A stretch of 64,000 nucleotides of DNA from Escherichia sp. ESNIH1 (GTDB lineage Bacteria; Pseudomonadota; Gammaproteobacteria; Enterobacterales; Enterobacteriaceae): NCBI GenBank assembly GCA_002918705.1, contig PQKR01000007.1, forward strand, positions 62,001 to 126,000. The letters are read 5' to 3'. Positions 38,856-48,917 of this stretch are shown here, one piece after another (position 1 is the stretch's first letter; the number at the start of each line of letters is the position of its first letter). The notes below the pieces were generated by a model. The model had not been told where the DNA came from. It searched no databases and worked only from the letters and a program-made list of their open reading frames with translations. The position numbers and the translations under genes were made by a program.

Positions 38856-40448
38856 TTACGCCTGCACTGAGTTCATCAGAGCTTCCATCTCATCTTTTAC
38901 CGACTGGACCTGCGGCCCAATCACCACCTGTAAGTTGTGTTGGTTAAGCTGTACCACGCCAATGGCGCGATTGTCTTTCAGCGCCTGCACATTCACCCGC
39001 GACATATCATTAACCGACAGGCGTAAACGGGTAATACAGTTGTCTAGGCTGACGATATTTTCACTTCCGCCCAGCGCGGCGAGGATGGCCGGAACGTTAT
39101 AGCCCGAGCGTCCCAGCGCGCCTGCCATCGTCTTCTCGACGGTGCTGGCCGTTTCGATATCCCGGCCCGGCGTTTTCAAATTAAAATGCAGGATAGCGAA
39201 GCGGAAGATGAGGTAGTACACCGCGAACCAGACGGCGGCGACCACCGGCACAAGATACCACTTGGTCGCCAGACCGTGCAGGATGCCGAATACGACAAAA
39301 TCAATGACGTTGCCGTCGGTGTTGCCGATGGTGACGCCCAGCACCGCCATCACCGTAAAGCCGAGACCGGTGAGCAGGGCATGAATAAGGTAGAGCACCG
39401 GGGCGACGAACAGGAACAGGAACTCTAACGGCTCCGTGGTGCCGCCGACAACGCAGGCAATCAGGCCGGAAATCAGCAGTCCCTTAATTTTATGACGGTT
39501 TTCCGGGCGGGCGCAGTGGTACATCGCCAGCGCCGCGCCGGGCAGGCCGCCGAGGAATGCGGGCATTTTACCCTGCGAAAGAAAACGCGTGGCGCTTTCT
39601 GAAAACCCGTGGGTGGTCGGGCAGCTCAGCTGCGCCTGAAATATGGTTAGCGCGCCGCTGACGGTGTGGCCGCATACCTCCTGGGTGCCGCCTGCGTCGG
39701 TGAAACGGATCAGGGCGACCAGAATATGCTGCAAGCCAAACGGCAGGAGCAGGCGTTCACCGGTGCCGAAGATCATCGGCCCAAAATCACCTGCGCTGTT
39801 AATGATCTGGCCCAGGCCGCGGATCCCCATTGCAAACACAGGCCAGATTAACGGGATCACCAGACCGACCAGTCCCATCACCACGGTGGTCACAATAGGA
39901 ACGAAGCGGGTGCCGCCAAAAAAAGCGAGCGCGTCGGGCAGCCTGATGGTGTGAAAACGTTCATGCAGCAGCCAGACAATCACCCCGGCGATCACCGCGC
40001 CGAGGATCCCGGTATCAATAGACTGGATCCCGAGGACATTTTGAATATTGTAGGCCTTCAGCAGTGCTCCATCGGTGGTGGGCAGGATACCTTTTGCCGT
40101 CAGCCAGAAGTTCACGGCCAGGTTCATTACCGCATAGCCAACGAAGCCGGCAAAGGCCGCAATGCCTTTATTCTCACGCGCTAGCCCCAGTGGAATAGCG
40201 ATGCAGAACATCACCGGCAGGAAACTAAAGGCGAAGGAGCCGATCTTACCCATCCAGATGAAAATAGCCTGCAGAACCGGATTACCCAGTACGGGGATCA
40301 GCGTCATGACGTCACGACTGCTTAGCGAGCTGCCGATGCCTAACATGATCCCGCAAAAGGAGAGGAGCGCGACGGGCAGCATGAAGGTTTTGCCCAACTG
40401 CTGGAAAAATTCCCACAGCGTAATTTTCTGTACGGTTTTCGTCGTCAT
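38856..40448 (-). CDS. malX: MalX, PTS maltose/glucose-type EIICB permease
   Basis: A 530-residue PTS permease, matching E. coli MalX in length. The N-terminal EIIC domain has about ten helices (GERLLLPFGLQHILVALIRF, CVVGGTTEPLEFLFLFVAPVLYLIHALLTG). A C-terminal EIIB domain carries the phosphorylated cysteine in NIVSLDNCITRLRLSVND. It lacks EIIA and must take phosphate from EIIA-Glc. The malX-malI intergenic region has two MalI operators and a CRP-like site, so it should be repressed by MalI and activated by CRP. Confidence 0.97.
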   Translation of the reverse strand: MTTKTVQKITLWEFFQQLGKTFMLPVALLSFCGIMLGIGSSLSSRDVMTLIPVLGNPVLQAIFIWMGKIGSFAFSFLPVMFCIAIPLGLARENKGIAAFAGFVGYAVMNLAVNFWLTAKGILPTTDGALLKAYNIQNVLGIQSIDTGILGAVIAGVIVWLLHERFHTIRLPDALAFFGGTRFVPIVTTVVMGLVGLVIPLIWPVFAMGIRGLGQIINSAGDFGPMIFGTGERLLLPFGLQHILVALIRFTDAGGTQEVCGHTVSGALTIFQAQLSCPTTHGFSESATRFLSQGKMPAFLGGLPGAALAMYHCARPENRHKIKGLLISGLIACVVGGTTEPLEFLFLFVAPVLYLIHALLTGLGFTVMAVLGVTIGNTDGNVIDFVVFGILHGLATKWYLVPVVAAVWFAVYYLIFRFAILHFNLKTPGRDIETASTVEKTMAGALGRSGYNVPAILAALGGSENIVSLDNCITRLRLSVNDMSRVNVQALKDNRAIGVVQLNQHNLQVVIGPQVQSVKDEMEALMNSVQA

Positions 40449-40498
40449 AAACGACTCCTTGTCGAAAAGAGATGCAGATGAGGTTGTTGTGCGAGAAA

Positions 40499-40514
40499 GA
40501 TAAAACGTTTTACC
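40499..40514. promoter_or_regulatory. MalI operator proximal to malX
   Basis: GATAAAACGTTTTACC, with a perfect core palindrome TAAAACGTTTTA (40501-40512), matches E. coli MalI operators. It lies 51 bases before the malX start. Confidence 0.85.
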
Positions 40515-40523
40515 TAAATTTTA

Positions 40524-40539
40524 TGCGCTATAAATCACA
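40524..40539. promoter_or_regulatory. CRP-like site between malX and malI
   Basis: TGCGCTATAAATCACA matches TGTGA-N6-TCACA with two mismatches in the first half. It lies between the two MalI operators; E. coli malI and malX promoters are CRP-dependent. Confidence 0.5.
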
Positions 40540-40577
40540 ATGCTGAGCGATAACTCAGTGTATAAATATGTCCTATA

Positions 40578-40593
40578 GATAAATCGTTTTATC
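40578..40593. promoter_or_regulatory. MalI operator proximal to malI
   Basis: GATAAATCGTTTTATC is a near-perfect palindrome of the MalI type, 28 bases before the malI start. Its centre is 79 bp from that of the other operator. Confidence 0.85.
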
Positions 40594-40621
40594 TAAGCCA
40601 GTACCAGGGATTTGCTTTTTT

Positions 40622-41650
40622 ATGATGACGCCAAAAAAAATAACCATTAACGATGTAGCCGTCGCGGCAGGGGTCTCTGTCAGCACCGTTTCGCTGGTGC
40701 TCAGCGGCAAAGGACGTATCTCTACGGCCACCGGTGAGCGCGTTAACCAGGCTATCGAAAAACTCGGCTTTGTCCGCAACCGCCAGGCCTCCGCTCTACG
40801 CGGCGGGCAGAGCGGCGTGATTGGCCTGATTGTACGTAACCTCTCTTCACCGTTTTATGCCGAACTTACGGCAGGGCTTACGGAGGCGCTTGAAGCCCAG
40901 GGGCGGATGGTGTTTCTCCTGCATGGCGGCGACGGCGGTGAGCAGCTTCTCCAGCGCTTTAACACCTTGCTGGCACAGGGGGTAGACGGCGTCGTGATAG
41001 CCGGGGGGGCTGGGGTGAGCGGTGAGCTTCAGGCGTGCGCCGCAGAGCAGGGCATTCCGCTTGTGTTTGCCTCGCGCGCCAGCTATCTCGACGACGCTGA
41101 CTGCGTCAGGCCGGATAACATGCAGGCGGCACAGATGCTCACTGAGTATCTGATCCAACGTGGCCATCAGCGCATTGCCTGGCTGGGGGGCAACAGCGCC
41201 TCGCTAACGCGGGCAGAGAGAGTAGGCGGCTACTGCGCCACTCTACTGAAATATGGCTTACCCTTTCACAGCGAGTGGGTTGTTGAGTGCGACACCAGCC
41301 AGAAGCAGAGCGCAGACGCGGTCGCGGCACTGCTACGGCATAATCCCACCATCAGTGCCGTGGTCTGTTACAACGACATCATTGCCCGGGGTGCCTGGTT
41401 TGGCTTAATGCGGGCGGGGCGTCAGAGCGGTGAGGCAGGGATGGATAGCTATTTTGAGCAGCAGGTGACCCTGGCCGCCTTTGCAGATGTTCCCGAGAGC
41501 GCGCTGGACGAGCTGCCGATTGTCTGGGTGACAACGCCTGCTCGGGAGATGGGCTATACCCTGGCGGAACGGATCATGCAGCGTATTGCGAAAGAGGACA
41601 GTCTCGCCCGCAGCCAGACCCTCAAGGCCCGACTCATTGTCAAAAAATAG
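40622..41650 (+). CDS. malI: MalI, LacI-family repressor of malXY
   Basis: A 342-residue LacI-type repressor. The helix-turn-helix is KITINDVAVAAGVSVSTVSLVLSGKGRISTATGERVNQAIEKLGFVRN, residues about 5-55, with the hinge RNRQASALRGG. The rest is a periplasmic-binding-like effector domain. It is divergent from malXY and has operators close to both starts, consistent with repression of malXY and autorepression as in E. coli. ATGATG gives two adjacent starts (40622 and 40625). In E. coli hdhA and the uid operon follow; here ydgA comes next in convergent orientation. Confidence 0.96.
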   Translation: MMTPKKITINDVAVAAGVSVSTVSLVLSGKGRISTATGERVNQAIEKLGFVRNRQASALRGGQSGVIGLIVRNLSSPFYAELTAGLTEALEAQGRMVFLLHGGDGGEQLLQRFNTLLAQGVDGVVIAGGAGVSGELQACAAEQGIPLVFASRASYLDDADCVRPDNMQAAQMLTEYLIQRGHQRIAWLGGNSASLTRAERVGGYCATLLKYGLPFHSEWVVECDTSQKQSADAVAALLRHNPTISAVVCYNDIIARGAWFGLMRAGRQSGEAGMDSYFEQQVTLAAFADVPESALDELPIVWVTTPAREMGYTLAERIMQRIAKEDSLARSQTLKARLIVKK

Positions 41651-41667
41651 CCCCTCCAGAGAGGGGC
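41642..41667 (-). terminator. Terminator after ydgA
   Basis: On the minus strand GCCCCTC (41667-41661) pairs with GAGGGGC (41656-41650) around TCTG, followed by TATTTTTT. It lies eight bases beyond the ydgA stop and overlaps the malI stop. Confidence 0.85.
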
Positions 41668-41674
41668 GTGGGGA

Positions 41675-43324
41675 TTACTGCTGAGGCACTGCCGCTGGCG
41701 GCGTGGCTTCCGGTGACGCCTGCGGTGCTGGGACAGGGTTAGCTTCCGGTGCCGCCTGCGGTGCCGGGGCAGGGTTGGCTTCCGGTACTGCCTGCGGCGC
41801 CGGAGCCGGTGCTGGTGCCGGAGCAGGTTCAACCTGCGGAACGCCCAGTTCAGGCATACCAAACATGCCGACAAACTCGTCGAGGCTCATCTTCTGCCCG
41901 TTGAGATTGACCTGGCCGTTGGCGTACTGCAGGCTGGTGCTAATCGCGTTATCCGCTACCGTGGTGATGCGGAACATCTGGCCCATTGCCGCCAGACCTT
42001 TCACCTGCTGGTTGGCCAGTTTTTCGGCATCCGCCTGCTGGTATCCCTGCAGCTTAGCCACCTGAGTCATAAACTCTGTCGCCATATCCATTGGAATAGT
42101 CAGCTTGCTTTCCAGCGACTTCACGCTGCGATCGACCTCCTGCGCCAGGGTTTGCGGGGCAGATGCCGCAGGGGTGGCGGCCGGATCCTTCATGAACAGC
42201 GACAGGTTAAACGTTGTCTCGCCTTTGCTGTTTTTCCAGCTCAGCGGGGCGATGGTGATCACCGGCTCGCCTTTTAGCAGCAGCGGCAGGGCGCCAAAGA
42301 GCGCCTCGGTAGATTTTTGCTGATAGAGCGTCGGGTCTTTCATCACTTCAGGCTGAGAGAGCAGAGCCTGATTTTGGGCATTGTACTGCTGACGGAACTG
42401 GTGCCAGGCCTGGCCGTCAATCTGGCCAATTTTCATCGTCAGCTTGCCGCTGCCCATATCCTGGCTCTGGATCTTCAGGCTATTGACCGTGTAGTCGAGC
42501 TGGCTGTTGATGTTTTTGCCGTCGTTAACCAGATCGTTTTTGATGGTCAGATCGGTCCCTTCCATCACCGCGATCTCTTTGTTTTCCACCGCCACGGCCA
42601 GTTTCTCGACGCTCAGCTTCTGGTTCCCCAGATGCTCATCAAACTGCGCACGCTTGCTGTCACCGTCGGTTTTCAGATTGTTGAAGGTGACCTGCACATG
42701 CTGACCATACTCGTTAACGGTATTGACCAGGCCGCTCTGCGCCTCGCCCTTCAGGGAGATGGCGTTGCCGTCTTTATCGGCATCAAGCTGGAAATCGCCG
42801 CCGCTGAAGGCAACTTTTTCACCCTCGTTCTCATAGCTTAACGGCTTAAACTGGATATGGGAGCCGGTATCGCCACCGTAGCCGATGCGGGTATTGACAT
42901 CTACCGGCGACTCGCCTTTCGCCATATCAAACAGCGGCTTAGAGACATCGTTATTCACCAGGGTGGTTTTCACAGACGCCATAGCCGGGATGAGGTTAAA
43001 CGATTTAAGCTGGGCAAACGGGAACGGACCATGATCGACTGTCTCGTTCAGCACCACGCTCTGACCGGGTTTCAGCCAGGGGTTCTGCTCACCCTCAACC
43101 GGTTTGACCAGCAGCTGTAGATGGCTTTTGAAGATGCCACGCTCGTAGTTCTGCGCGGCCACTTCCAGGCCCGCGCCCGGCGCGCTGCGCTTAAGCTCGG
43201 CGTTGGCTTGCCCAACCATGTCAGCAAGATGTTTTTCCAGCTGTTTACCCGTGTACCAGGCCGTTCCCGTCCAGACGACGCCCAGTGCAACAATAATGCC
43301 CGCAGCGACAAGCGTTTTCTTCAT
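41675..43324 (-). CDS. ydgA: YdgA, DUF945 envelope protein with Pro/Ala-rich tail
   Basis: A 549-residue protein of the DUF945 family. An N-terminal hydrophobic segment (TLVAAGIIVALGVVWTGTAWY, about residues 4-24) acts as signal or inner-membrane anchor. The large periplasmic region is rich in beta structure (VVLNETVDHGPFPFAQLK is a strong family block). About 52 C-terminal residues are Pro/Ala repeats (PAPAPAPAPAPQAVPEANPA and onward). E. coli YdgA is 502 residues, so the tail is probably the extra length. The start at 43324 (MKKTLVAAG) is chosen over an upstream in-frame ATG. Function unknown; it follows manA. Confidence 0.92.
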   Translation of the reverse strand: MKKTLVAAGIIVALGVVWTGTAWYTGKQLEKHLADMVGQANAELKRSAPGAGLEVAAQNYERGIFKSHLQLLVKPVEGEQNPWLKPGQSVVLNETVDHGPFPFAQLKSFNLIPAMASVKTTLVNNDVSKPLFDMAKGESPVDVNTRIGYGGDTGSHIQFKPLSYENEGEKVAFSGGDFQLDADKDGNAISLKGEAQSGLVNTVNEYGQHVQVTFNNLKTDGDSKRAQFDEHLGNQKLSVEKLAVAVENKEIAVMEGTDLTIKNDLVNDGKNINSQLDYTVNSLKIQSQDMGSGKLTMKIGQIDGQAWHQFRQQYNAQNQALLSQPEVMKDPTLYQQKSTEALFGALPLLLKGEPVITIAPLSWKNSKGETTFNLSLFMKDPAATPAASAPQTLAQEVDRSVKSLESKLTIPMDMATEFMTQVAKLQGYQQADAEKLANQQVKGLAAMGQMFRITTVADNAISTSLQYANGQVNLNGQKMSLDEFVGMFGMPELGVPQVEPAPAPAPAPAPQAVPEANPAPAPQAAPEANPVPAPQASPEATPPAAVPQQ

Positions 43325-43340
43325 AGCGATTATCCCTAAA

Positions 43341-43369
43341 AATGAAACCAGGCGGAAAAGGCCGCCTGG
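43341..43369 (-). terminator. Terminator after manA
   Basis: CCAGGCGG (43348-43355) and CCGCCTGG (43362-43369) form an 8-bp stem. On the minus strand it is followed by TTTCATTTTTAGG. Confidence 0.65.
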
Positions 43370-43421
43370 AGAGTCGTAAGGTCTTGCTAAGCTTAGCAAT
43401 AAGGTGCAAAAAGGTCAGTAC

Positions 43422-44600
43422 TTAGTTCACTTTATTGTAGACGCGAGCCAGGCGGCCAATGCCGCTCACCTCAACAGGGGATCCCTCAGCGCTAACAAAG
43501 GCTGACTCGCCCGGCTTAAGCACCAGCTGCTGTTCGCCTTTGCTCAGCACCGCCTCGCCCTCAACGCAGAAGAGGATCGCCGCGCTCGACTGCGCAAGCG
43601 TTGATGTATCTGAGGAGAGGTCATGCAGGGAGAAAGCAAAGTCGGCGACCGGAATAGGGAAATCCAGCTCGGCACCGCGCTGTTCCGGCGCAGTCAGCAA
43701 CTCGGCCGCTGGCTTCGGCACAAACTTCACGTTAGCCACCAGCTCGGGGATATCGATGTATTTTGGCGTCAGGCCCGCGCGCAGGACGTTATCGGAGTTA
43801 GCCATCACCTCCAGCGCCACGCCTTTCAGGTAGGCGTGCGGGGTCTCAGCGAACAGGAACATCGCTTCGCCTGGATTGAGCTTGACCACATTAAGCAGCA
43901 GAGGGGAGAAGAGACCGCTGTCGTCCGGGTAGAACTCAGAGATAAAGCGGATGGTCTCCCACGGCTCGCCCTGCGCGCTTGCCAGCGTAGCCTTCAGCAC
44001 CGCAAGGGCGTGTGATTTCTCCTCGCCCTGCATATTGAGCAGGCTGGCGAAGAGCTGGCTTAAGCTGTCGGCATCCGGCTGCGCCAGGAAGTGAGCAATA
44101 GCCGAATGCGCGCCCGCCACCGGTTGGAGCAGAGAGATGATATCGCTGAATTCGCGAAAGGCATTCATCGCCAGGAACGGCGTCAGGGCAAATACCAGCT
44201 CGGGTTTGTGATTAGGATCTTTATAGTTGCGCTCGGCTGCATCCAGCGGAATACCCGCCGCGTTCTCTTTGGCAAAGCCGATCTCCGAGGCCTGCTTATT
44301 TGGGTGAACCTGAATAGAGAGTGGCTGGTCGGCGCACAGCACCTTAAACAGGAACGGCAGCTCGCCAAAGCGCTCCGCGACCGCCTGGCCTAAAAGCGCC
44401 GTTTTATCCTGGTCAATCACCTCTCGCAGCGACTGCGGCTGGCCAGACGCGTTCTCGATTTTTGAGCTGCTCTTTGGATGCGCGCCCATCCACAGCTCTG
44501 CCATCGGCAGACCGTTGGGGTTGGCGATCCCGTAGAGTTCCGTTAACGCACTTTTACTTCCCCAGGCATAGTTCTGCACTGAGTTAATGAGTTTTTGCAT
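43422..44600 (-). CDS. manA: Mannose-6-phosphate isomerase
   Basis: A 392-residue zinc enzyme interconverting fructose-6-phosphate and mannose-6-phosphate, linking glycolysis to GDP-mannose and to mannose use. Type I landmarks: NYAWGSKSALTELYG, MGAHPKSSSKI, CADQPLSIQVHPNKQASEIGFAKEN with zinc-binding His and Glu, and LNPGEAMFLFAETPHAYLKGVALEVMANSDNVLRAGLTPK. E. coli ManA has 391 residues. The start at 44600 (MQKLINSVQNYAW) is chosen; five upstream codons are unconserved. It is divergent from fumA. Confidence 0.98.
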   Translation of the reverse strand: MQKLINSVQNYAWGSKSALTELYGIANPNGLPMAELWMGAHPKSSSKIENASGQPQSLREVIDQDKTALLGQAVAERFGELPFLFKVLCADQPLSIQVHPNKQASEIGFAKENAAGIPLDAAERNYKDPNHKPELVFALTPFLAMNAFREFSDIISLLQPVAGAHSAIAHFLAQPDADSLSQLFASLLNMQGEEKSHALAVLKATLASAQGEPWETIRFISEFYPDDSGLFSPLLLNVVKLNPGEAMFLFAETPHAYLKGVALEVMANSDNVLRAGLTPKYIDIPELVANVKFVPKPAAELLTAPEQRGAELDFPIPVADFAFSLHDLSSDTSTLAQSSAAILFCVEGEAVLSKGEQQLVLKPGESAFVSAEGSPVEVSGIGRLARVYNKVN

Positions 44601-44798
44601 TATCAAGCCCTGCACTGTGTTGAATAATCTACGCGTATTAAACCAATAAACCTATGGTATGTAATCACTAAACTTAAAAAGTCGTCCTTATCTCAGTTTT
44701 TGTTAAAAAATTGTGTAGGATAAGCAGACTCGCTTTTAAGCAGGGCAACGGAACGTTTGCCCAGACCATAACCAGACCGCGCAGTAAGTGAGAGCAAA

Positions 44799-46445
44799 AT
44801 GTCGACAAAACCTTTTCACTATCAGGATCCTTTTCCCCTCAAAAAGGATGATACCGAATACTATCTCCTTACCCGAGACCACGTCTCCGTAACGGAGTTT
44901 GAAGGCCACGAAATCCTTAAGGTTGAACCTCAGGCGCTGACGCTGCTGGCGCAGCAGGCCTTCCACGACGCCTCGTTTATGCTGCGTCCTGCGCACCAGC
45001 AGCAGGTGGCGGATATCCTCGCCGATCCTGAGGCCAGCGAGAACGATCGCTACGTGGCGCTGCAGTTTTTACGCAACTCCGACATCGCGGCAAAGGGGAT
45101 CCTCCCGACCTGCCAGGATACCGGCACGGCCATTATCAGCGGTAAAAAAGGGCAGCGCGTCTGGACCGGCGGCGGCGATGAGGCCGCTCTCGCGCGTGGG
45201 GTCTACAACACCTATATCGAAGATAACCTTCGCTACTCGCAGAACGCGGCGCTGGATATGTATCGCGAGGTCAACACCGGCACCAACCTGCCGGCGCAGA
45301 TTGACCTCTACAGCGTTGACGGCGACGAATATAAGTTTCTCTGTATTGCCAAAGGCGGCGGCTCGGCCAATAAGACCTATCTCTACCAGGAGACCAAGGC
45401 GCTGCTAACGCCGGGCAAGCTAAAGGATTACCTGGTCGATAAGATGCGCACCCTGGGGACGGCGGCATGCCCGCCTTACCATATTGCCTTCGTGATTGGC
45501 GGCACCTCGGCGGAGGCGACCCTGAAGACGGTGAAGCTCGCCTCAACCAAGTACTACGACGGCCTGCCTACCGAAGGCAACGAGCACGGCCAGGCGTTTC
45601 GCGACGTGGCCCTGGAGAATGAGCTGCTGCGTGCCGCGCAGGATCTCGGCCTCGGGGCGCAGTTCGGCGGCAAATACTTTGCCCACGACGTGCGGGTGAT
45701 CCGCCTGCCGCGCCACGGCGCATCTTGTCCGGTGGGCATGGGGGTCTCCTGCTCGGCGGACCGCAATATTAAAGCCAAAATCAACCGCGACGGGATCTGG
45801 ATCGAGAAGCTGGAGCAGAATCCGGGGAAATACATTCCTGAATCGCTGCGCCAGGCAGGCGAGGGGGAGGCGGTTCGCGTCGATCTCAACCGTCCGATGC
45901 GTGACATCCTGCAGCAGCTATCTCAGTATCCGGTGTCGACCCGCCTGTCGCTCAGCGGCACCATCATCGTGGCTCGCGACATCGCTCACGCCAAGCTGAA
46001 AGAGCGGATGGATCGTGGCGAAGGCCTGCCGCAGTACGTCAAAGATCACCCGATCTACTACGCCGGACCGGCGAAAACACCTGAAGGTTACGCCTCTGGC
46101 TCACTCGGCCCGACCACGGCAGGGCGAATGGACTCCTATGTCGATCAGCTCCAGGCCGAGGGCGGAAGTATGATCATGCTGGCGAAGGGCAACCGCAGCC
46201 AGCAGGTGACCGACGCCTGCCATAAGCACGGCGGTTTCTATCTCGGCAGCATTGGCGGCCCGGCGGCGGTACTGGCCCAGGGCAGTATCCGCAGCCTGGA
46301 GTGCATCGAGTACCCGGAGCTGGGGATGGAAGCCATCTGGAAAATTGAGGTGGTCGATTTCCCGGCGTTCATCCTGGTGGATGATAAGGGCAACGACTTC
46401 TTCCAGCAGATCCACGCCTCGGCCTGTGCCCGCTGCGTGAAGTAA
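44799..46445 (+). CDS. fumA: Class I fumarate hydratase (4Fe-4S)
   Basis: A 548-residue iron-sulfur fumarase that interconverts fumarate and malate in the TCA cycle. Length matches E. coli FumA/FumB. The cluster cysteines are in [11 protein letters not shown] near residue 105, the [15 protein letters not shown] block, and the central C-terminal region; the C-terminal half ([38 protein letters not shown]) is the swivelling domain. FumA or FumB identity rests on position beside fumC and manA. In E. coli fumA is oxygen- and superoxide-sensitive and ArcA/CRP-regulated. A strong terminator follows. Confidence 0.97.
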   Translation: MSTKPFHYQDPFPLKKDDTEYYLLTRDHVSVTEFEGHEILKVEPQALTLLAQQAFHDASFMLRPAHQQQVADILADPEASENDRYVALQFLRNSDIAAKGILPTCQDTGTAIISGKKGQRVWTGGGDEAALARGVYNTYIEDNLRYSQNAALDMYREVNTGTNLPAQIDLYSVDGDEYKFLCIAKGGGSANKTYLYQETKALLTPGKLKDYLVDKMRTLGTAACPPYHIAFVIGGTSAEATLKTVKLASTKYYDGLPTEGNEHGQAFRDVALENELLRAAQDLGLGAQFGGKYFAHDVRVIRLPRHGASCPVGMGVSCSADRNIKAKINRDGIWIEKLEQNPGKYIPESLRQAGEGEAVRVDLNRPMRDILQQLSQYPVSTRLSLSGTIIVARDIAHAKLKERMDRGEGLPQYVKDHPIYYAGPAKTPEGYASGSLGPTTAGRMDSYVDQLQAEGGSMIMLAKGNRSQQVTDACHKHGGFYLGSIGGPAAVLAQGSIRSLECIEYPELGMEAIWKIEVVDFPAFILVDDKGNDFFQQIHASACARCVK

Positions 46446-46449
46446 ACGA

Positions 46450-46475
46450 GACCGCCCGAAAGGGCGGTTTTTTTT
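46450..46475 (+). terminator. Terminator after fumA
   Basis: ACCGCCC (46451-46457) pairs with GGGCGGT (46462-46468) around GAAA, followed by eight T residues. It separates fumA from fumC. Confidence 0.92.
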
Positions 46476-46565
46476 GCTGCTGACGGCTGAAAATCATCAA
46501 TACTAATAACTCTTTGGGCAAGTGAGCATGTTGTTACCCACATCACAACTATTCAAGGAGCGTGT

Positions 46566-47969
46566 ATGACTTCGCATCGCAGTGAGAAAGATTCGATGGG
46601 CGCAATCGACGTCCCGGCAGACAAGCTATGGGGCGCGCAAACCCAGCGATCGCTTGAGCATTTTCGTATTTCAACTGAGAAAATGCCGGTCTCGCTACTC
46701 CGGGCGCTGGCCTTGACCAAGCGGGCGGCGGCAAAGGTAAACCAGGATCTGGGCCTGCTGGCTGCTGAGAAAGCGCAGGCCATTATCAGCGCGGCGGATG
46801 AGGTGCTGAAGGGCGACCATCCGGACGAGTTTCCGCTGGCGATCTGGCAGACCGGCTCCGGCACCCAAAGCAACATGAACATGAACGAGGTGTTGGCGAA
46901 CCGGGCCAGCGAGCTACTGGGCGGCGAACGCGGGATGGCGCGTAAGGTGCACCCCAACGACGACGTTAACAAAAGCCAAAGTTCAAACGACGTCTTTCCT
47001 ACGGCCATGCACGTGGCGTCGGTTATCGCCGTACGTGAGGATCTGATCCCCTCTCTGCTGGAGCTGACCCGCACCCTGGCAGAAAAATCCCGCGCCTACG
47101 CCGACATTGTTAAAATTGGCCGTACCCATCTACAGGATGCTACGCCGCTGACGCTGGGTCAGGAGATCTCCGGCTGGGTGGCGATGCTGGAGCATAACCT
47201 GAAGCATATCGAAAATAGCCTGCCGCACCTGTCGGAGCTGGCTCTCGGTGGTACGGCGGTAGGGACCGGGCTAAATACCCATCCGGAATATGCCCACCGC
47301 GTAGCCGATGAACTGGCCGCTATCACTGGACAGGGATTCATTACCGCGCCGAACAAGTTCGAAGCGCTGGCAACCTGCGATGCGCTGGTACATGCCCACG
47401 GCGCGCTGAAAGGGCTGGCGGCATCGCTAATGAAGATCGCCAACGACGTACGCTGGCTGGCCTCTGGCCCACGCTGCGGCATTGGTGAAATCACTATTCC
47501 GGAAAATGAGCCGGGAAGCTCCATCATGCCGGGCAAGGTCAACCCAACCCAGTGCGAGGCGCTGACCATGCTCTGCTGTCAGGTGATGGGGAACGACGTC
47601 GCAATCAATATGGGTGGCGCGTCGGGCAACTTTGAGCTGAACGTTTTCCGCCCGATGATTATCCATAACTTCCTGCAATCGGTGCGGCTACTGGCCGACG
47701 GAATGGAGAGCTTTAACGAGCACTGCGCCATCGGCATCGCACCGGACCGGGCGCGTATCGACCAGCTCCTCAATGAATCGCTGATGCTGGTGACGGCCCT
47801 GAATACGCACATTGGCTACGACAAAGCCGCCGAAATCGCCAAGAAGGCGCATAAAGAGGGGCTGACCCTGAAGGCCTCGGCGCTGGCGCTGGGCTACCTG
47901 ACCGAGGAGCAGTTTGACACCTGGGTGCGTCCGGAAACGATGGTAGGCAGCATGCCTTCCGGCAGCTAA
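46566..47969 (+). CDS. fumC: Class II fumarate hydratase
   Basis: A 467-residue iron-free fumarase, identical in length to E. coli FumC. The superfamily signature is [15 protein letters not shown] near residue 318, with the catalytic Ser. Other active-site blocks are [20 protein letters not shown] and [14 protein letters not shown], and [16 protein letters not shown] with the catalytic His. Being oxidant-stable, it replaces FumA under superoxide or iron limitation (SoxRS control in E. coli). It lies 120 bases after fumA behind a terminator and so has its own promoter. It ends 10 bases from the convergent tus gene. Confidence 0.98.
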   Translation: MTSHRSEKDSMGAIDVPADKLWGAQTQRSLEHFRISTEKMPVSLLRALALTKRAAAKVNQDLGLLAAEKAQAIISAADEVLKGDHPDEFPLAIWQTGSGTQSNMNMNEVLANRASELLGGERGMARKVHPNDDVNKSQSSNDVFPTAMHVASVIAVREDLIPSLLELTRTLAEKSRAYADIVKIGRTHLQDATPLTLGQEISGWVAMLEHNLKHIENSLPHLSELALGGTAVGTGLNTHPEYAHRVADELAAITGQGFITAPNKFEALATCDALVHAHGALKGLAASLMKIANDVRWLASGPRCGIGEITIPENEPGSSIMPGKVNPTQCEALTMLCCQVMGNDVAINMGGASGNFELNVFRPMIIHNFLQSVRLLADGMESFNEHCAIGIAPDRARIDQLLNESLMLVTALNTHIGYDKAAEIAKKAHKEGLTLKASALALGYLTEEQFDTWVRPETMVGSMPSGS

Positions 47970-47979
47970 TACGCCACTG

Positions 47980-48909
47980 TTAGTTTGCAACATAGAGGTG
48001 CAGCCGGGGAATGATTAACGTCAGCGGCTGTGCCTCAGGTTTATAGCGGTGCTGGATATTATCCGCATCGTAGTTTAGCAGTTCACCGATATCAGGCACC
48101 CGACCACCGTTCTCCTCGGCGATCAACGCGATGATGGGCGTCGGGCAGGCATGCTGCACCTGCTTTTGCGAACCGGCGTACCAGACCCGGGCAATGGGCT
48201 GCACCTTCACCGGCCGCTTGATCTTAAGCCGGGCCTTCTGCGGCAGCGCGGCGATGTCGTTGTACTCCTGCTCCAGCCGCGCCTGCCACTGTTCTCGCGT
48301 CCAGCCACCTACCGCCCGCGGCGCTTTTAAGCTCTTCTCCAGCTGGGCCAGTACCTCATCGCGGGTAAAATTTTTGATGATATGCTTGTTCGCCCAGCCA
48401 AAGCGCAGCGTCGCGGGATCGCGCAGAACGGTCAGCGTTCGGTAGGCATTCAGGGTGATCAGGCCCGGTAGATGATGATGCACCCACTCAAACCGTGCCG
48501 CAGAGGGCAGCCCGGACTCAACGGTAACGATGTGTTCAAAGGCCGTTTTCAGGCTATTGATCAGCCCAATACGCTCCTCCAGACGCTCGCGCGTCGCCAG
48601 CGTAGTCTGGTAGCAGATCACCCCCGGCAGGCGTACTGCCGCTTTGCTGCTCCGGTTCTCGGACTGCTGCTGAATAAAGAGATGCGAGAAGTGGTGCAGG
48701 GCGCGCTCGGCGGCACGTTTGCCCACGTGCTGGGTAACCTGAATGGTGGTCAGCGGCTCATGTTCGGCCTCTTTGGTGACCTCCGGTAGCTCAAATACGC
48801 GCCCGGCCAAAAGCCGACATTCGCTAAGTTCGCTCTTTAGCTTCGCCAGCTCGCGCTCGATCTGGCGGAAGGTGCTGTTTAAACGCTCAATCAGGTCATA
48901 GCTAGCCAT
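47980..48909 (-). CDS. tus: Tus, replication terminus site-binding protein
   Basis: A 309-residue monomeric protein that binds Ter and arrests forks approaching from one side by blocking DnaB helicase. Length equals that of E. coli Tus. Conserved DNA-binding blocks are [69 protein letters not shown] (the region holding the C6-binding pocket), and [36 protein letters not shown]. The N-terminal 90 residues diverge from E. coli. The start at 48909 gives [11 protein letters not shown]; a Ter site lies eight bases upstream, so Tus probably represses its own gene. Confidence 0.97.
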   Translation of the reverse strand: MASYDLIERLNSTFRQIERELAKLKSELSECRLLAGRVFELPEVTKEAEHEPLTTIQVTQHVGKRAAERALHHFSHLFIQQQSENRSSKAAVRLPGVICYQTTLATRERLEERIGLINSLKTAFEHIVTVESGLPSAARFEWVHHHLPGLITLNAYRTLTVLRDPATLRFGWANKHIIKNFTRDEVLAQLEKSLKAPRAVGGWTREQWQARLEQEYNDIAALPQKARLKIKRPVKVQPIARVWYAGSQKQVQHACPTPIIALIAEENGGRVPDIGELLNYDADNIQHRYKPEAQPLTLIIPRLHLYVAN

Positions 48910-48917
48910 AGGTAACC

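Noticed and set aside
38014-39102. A 362-codon open frame antisense to malY and malX
   Set aside because: It spans two recognised genes on the opposite strand and has no recognisable domain.
46532-46547. CRP-like TGTTACCCACATCACA before fumC
   Set aside because: It fits the consensus well but is only 18 bases from the fumC start codon, too close for activation; fumC is not known to be CRP-controlled.
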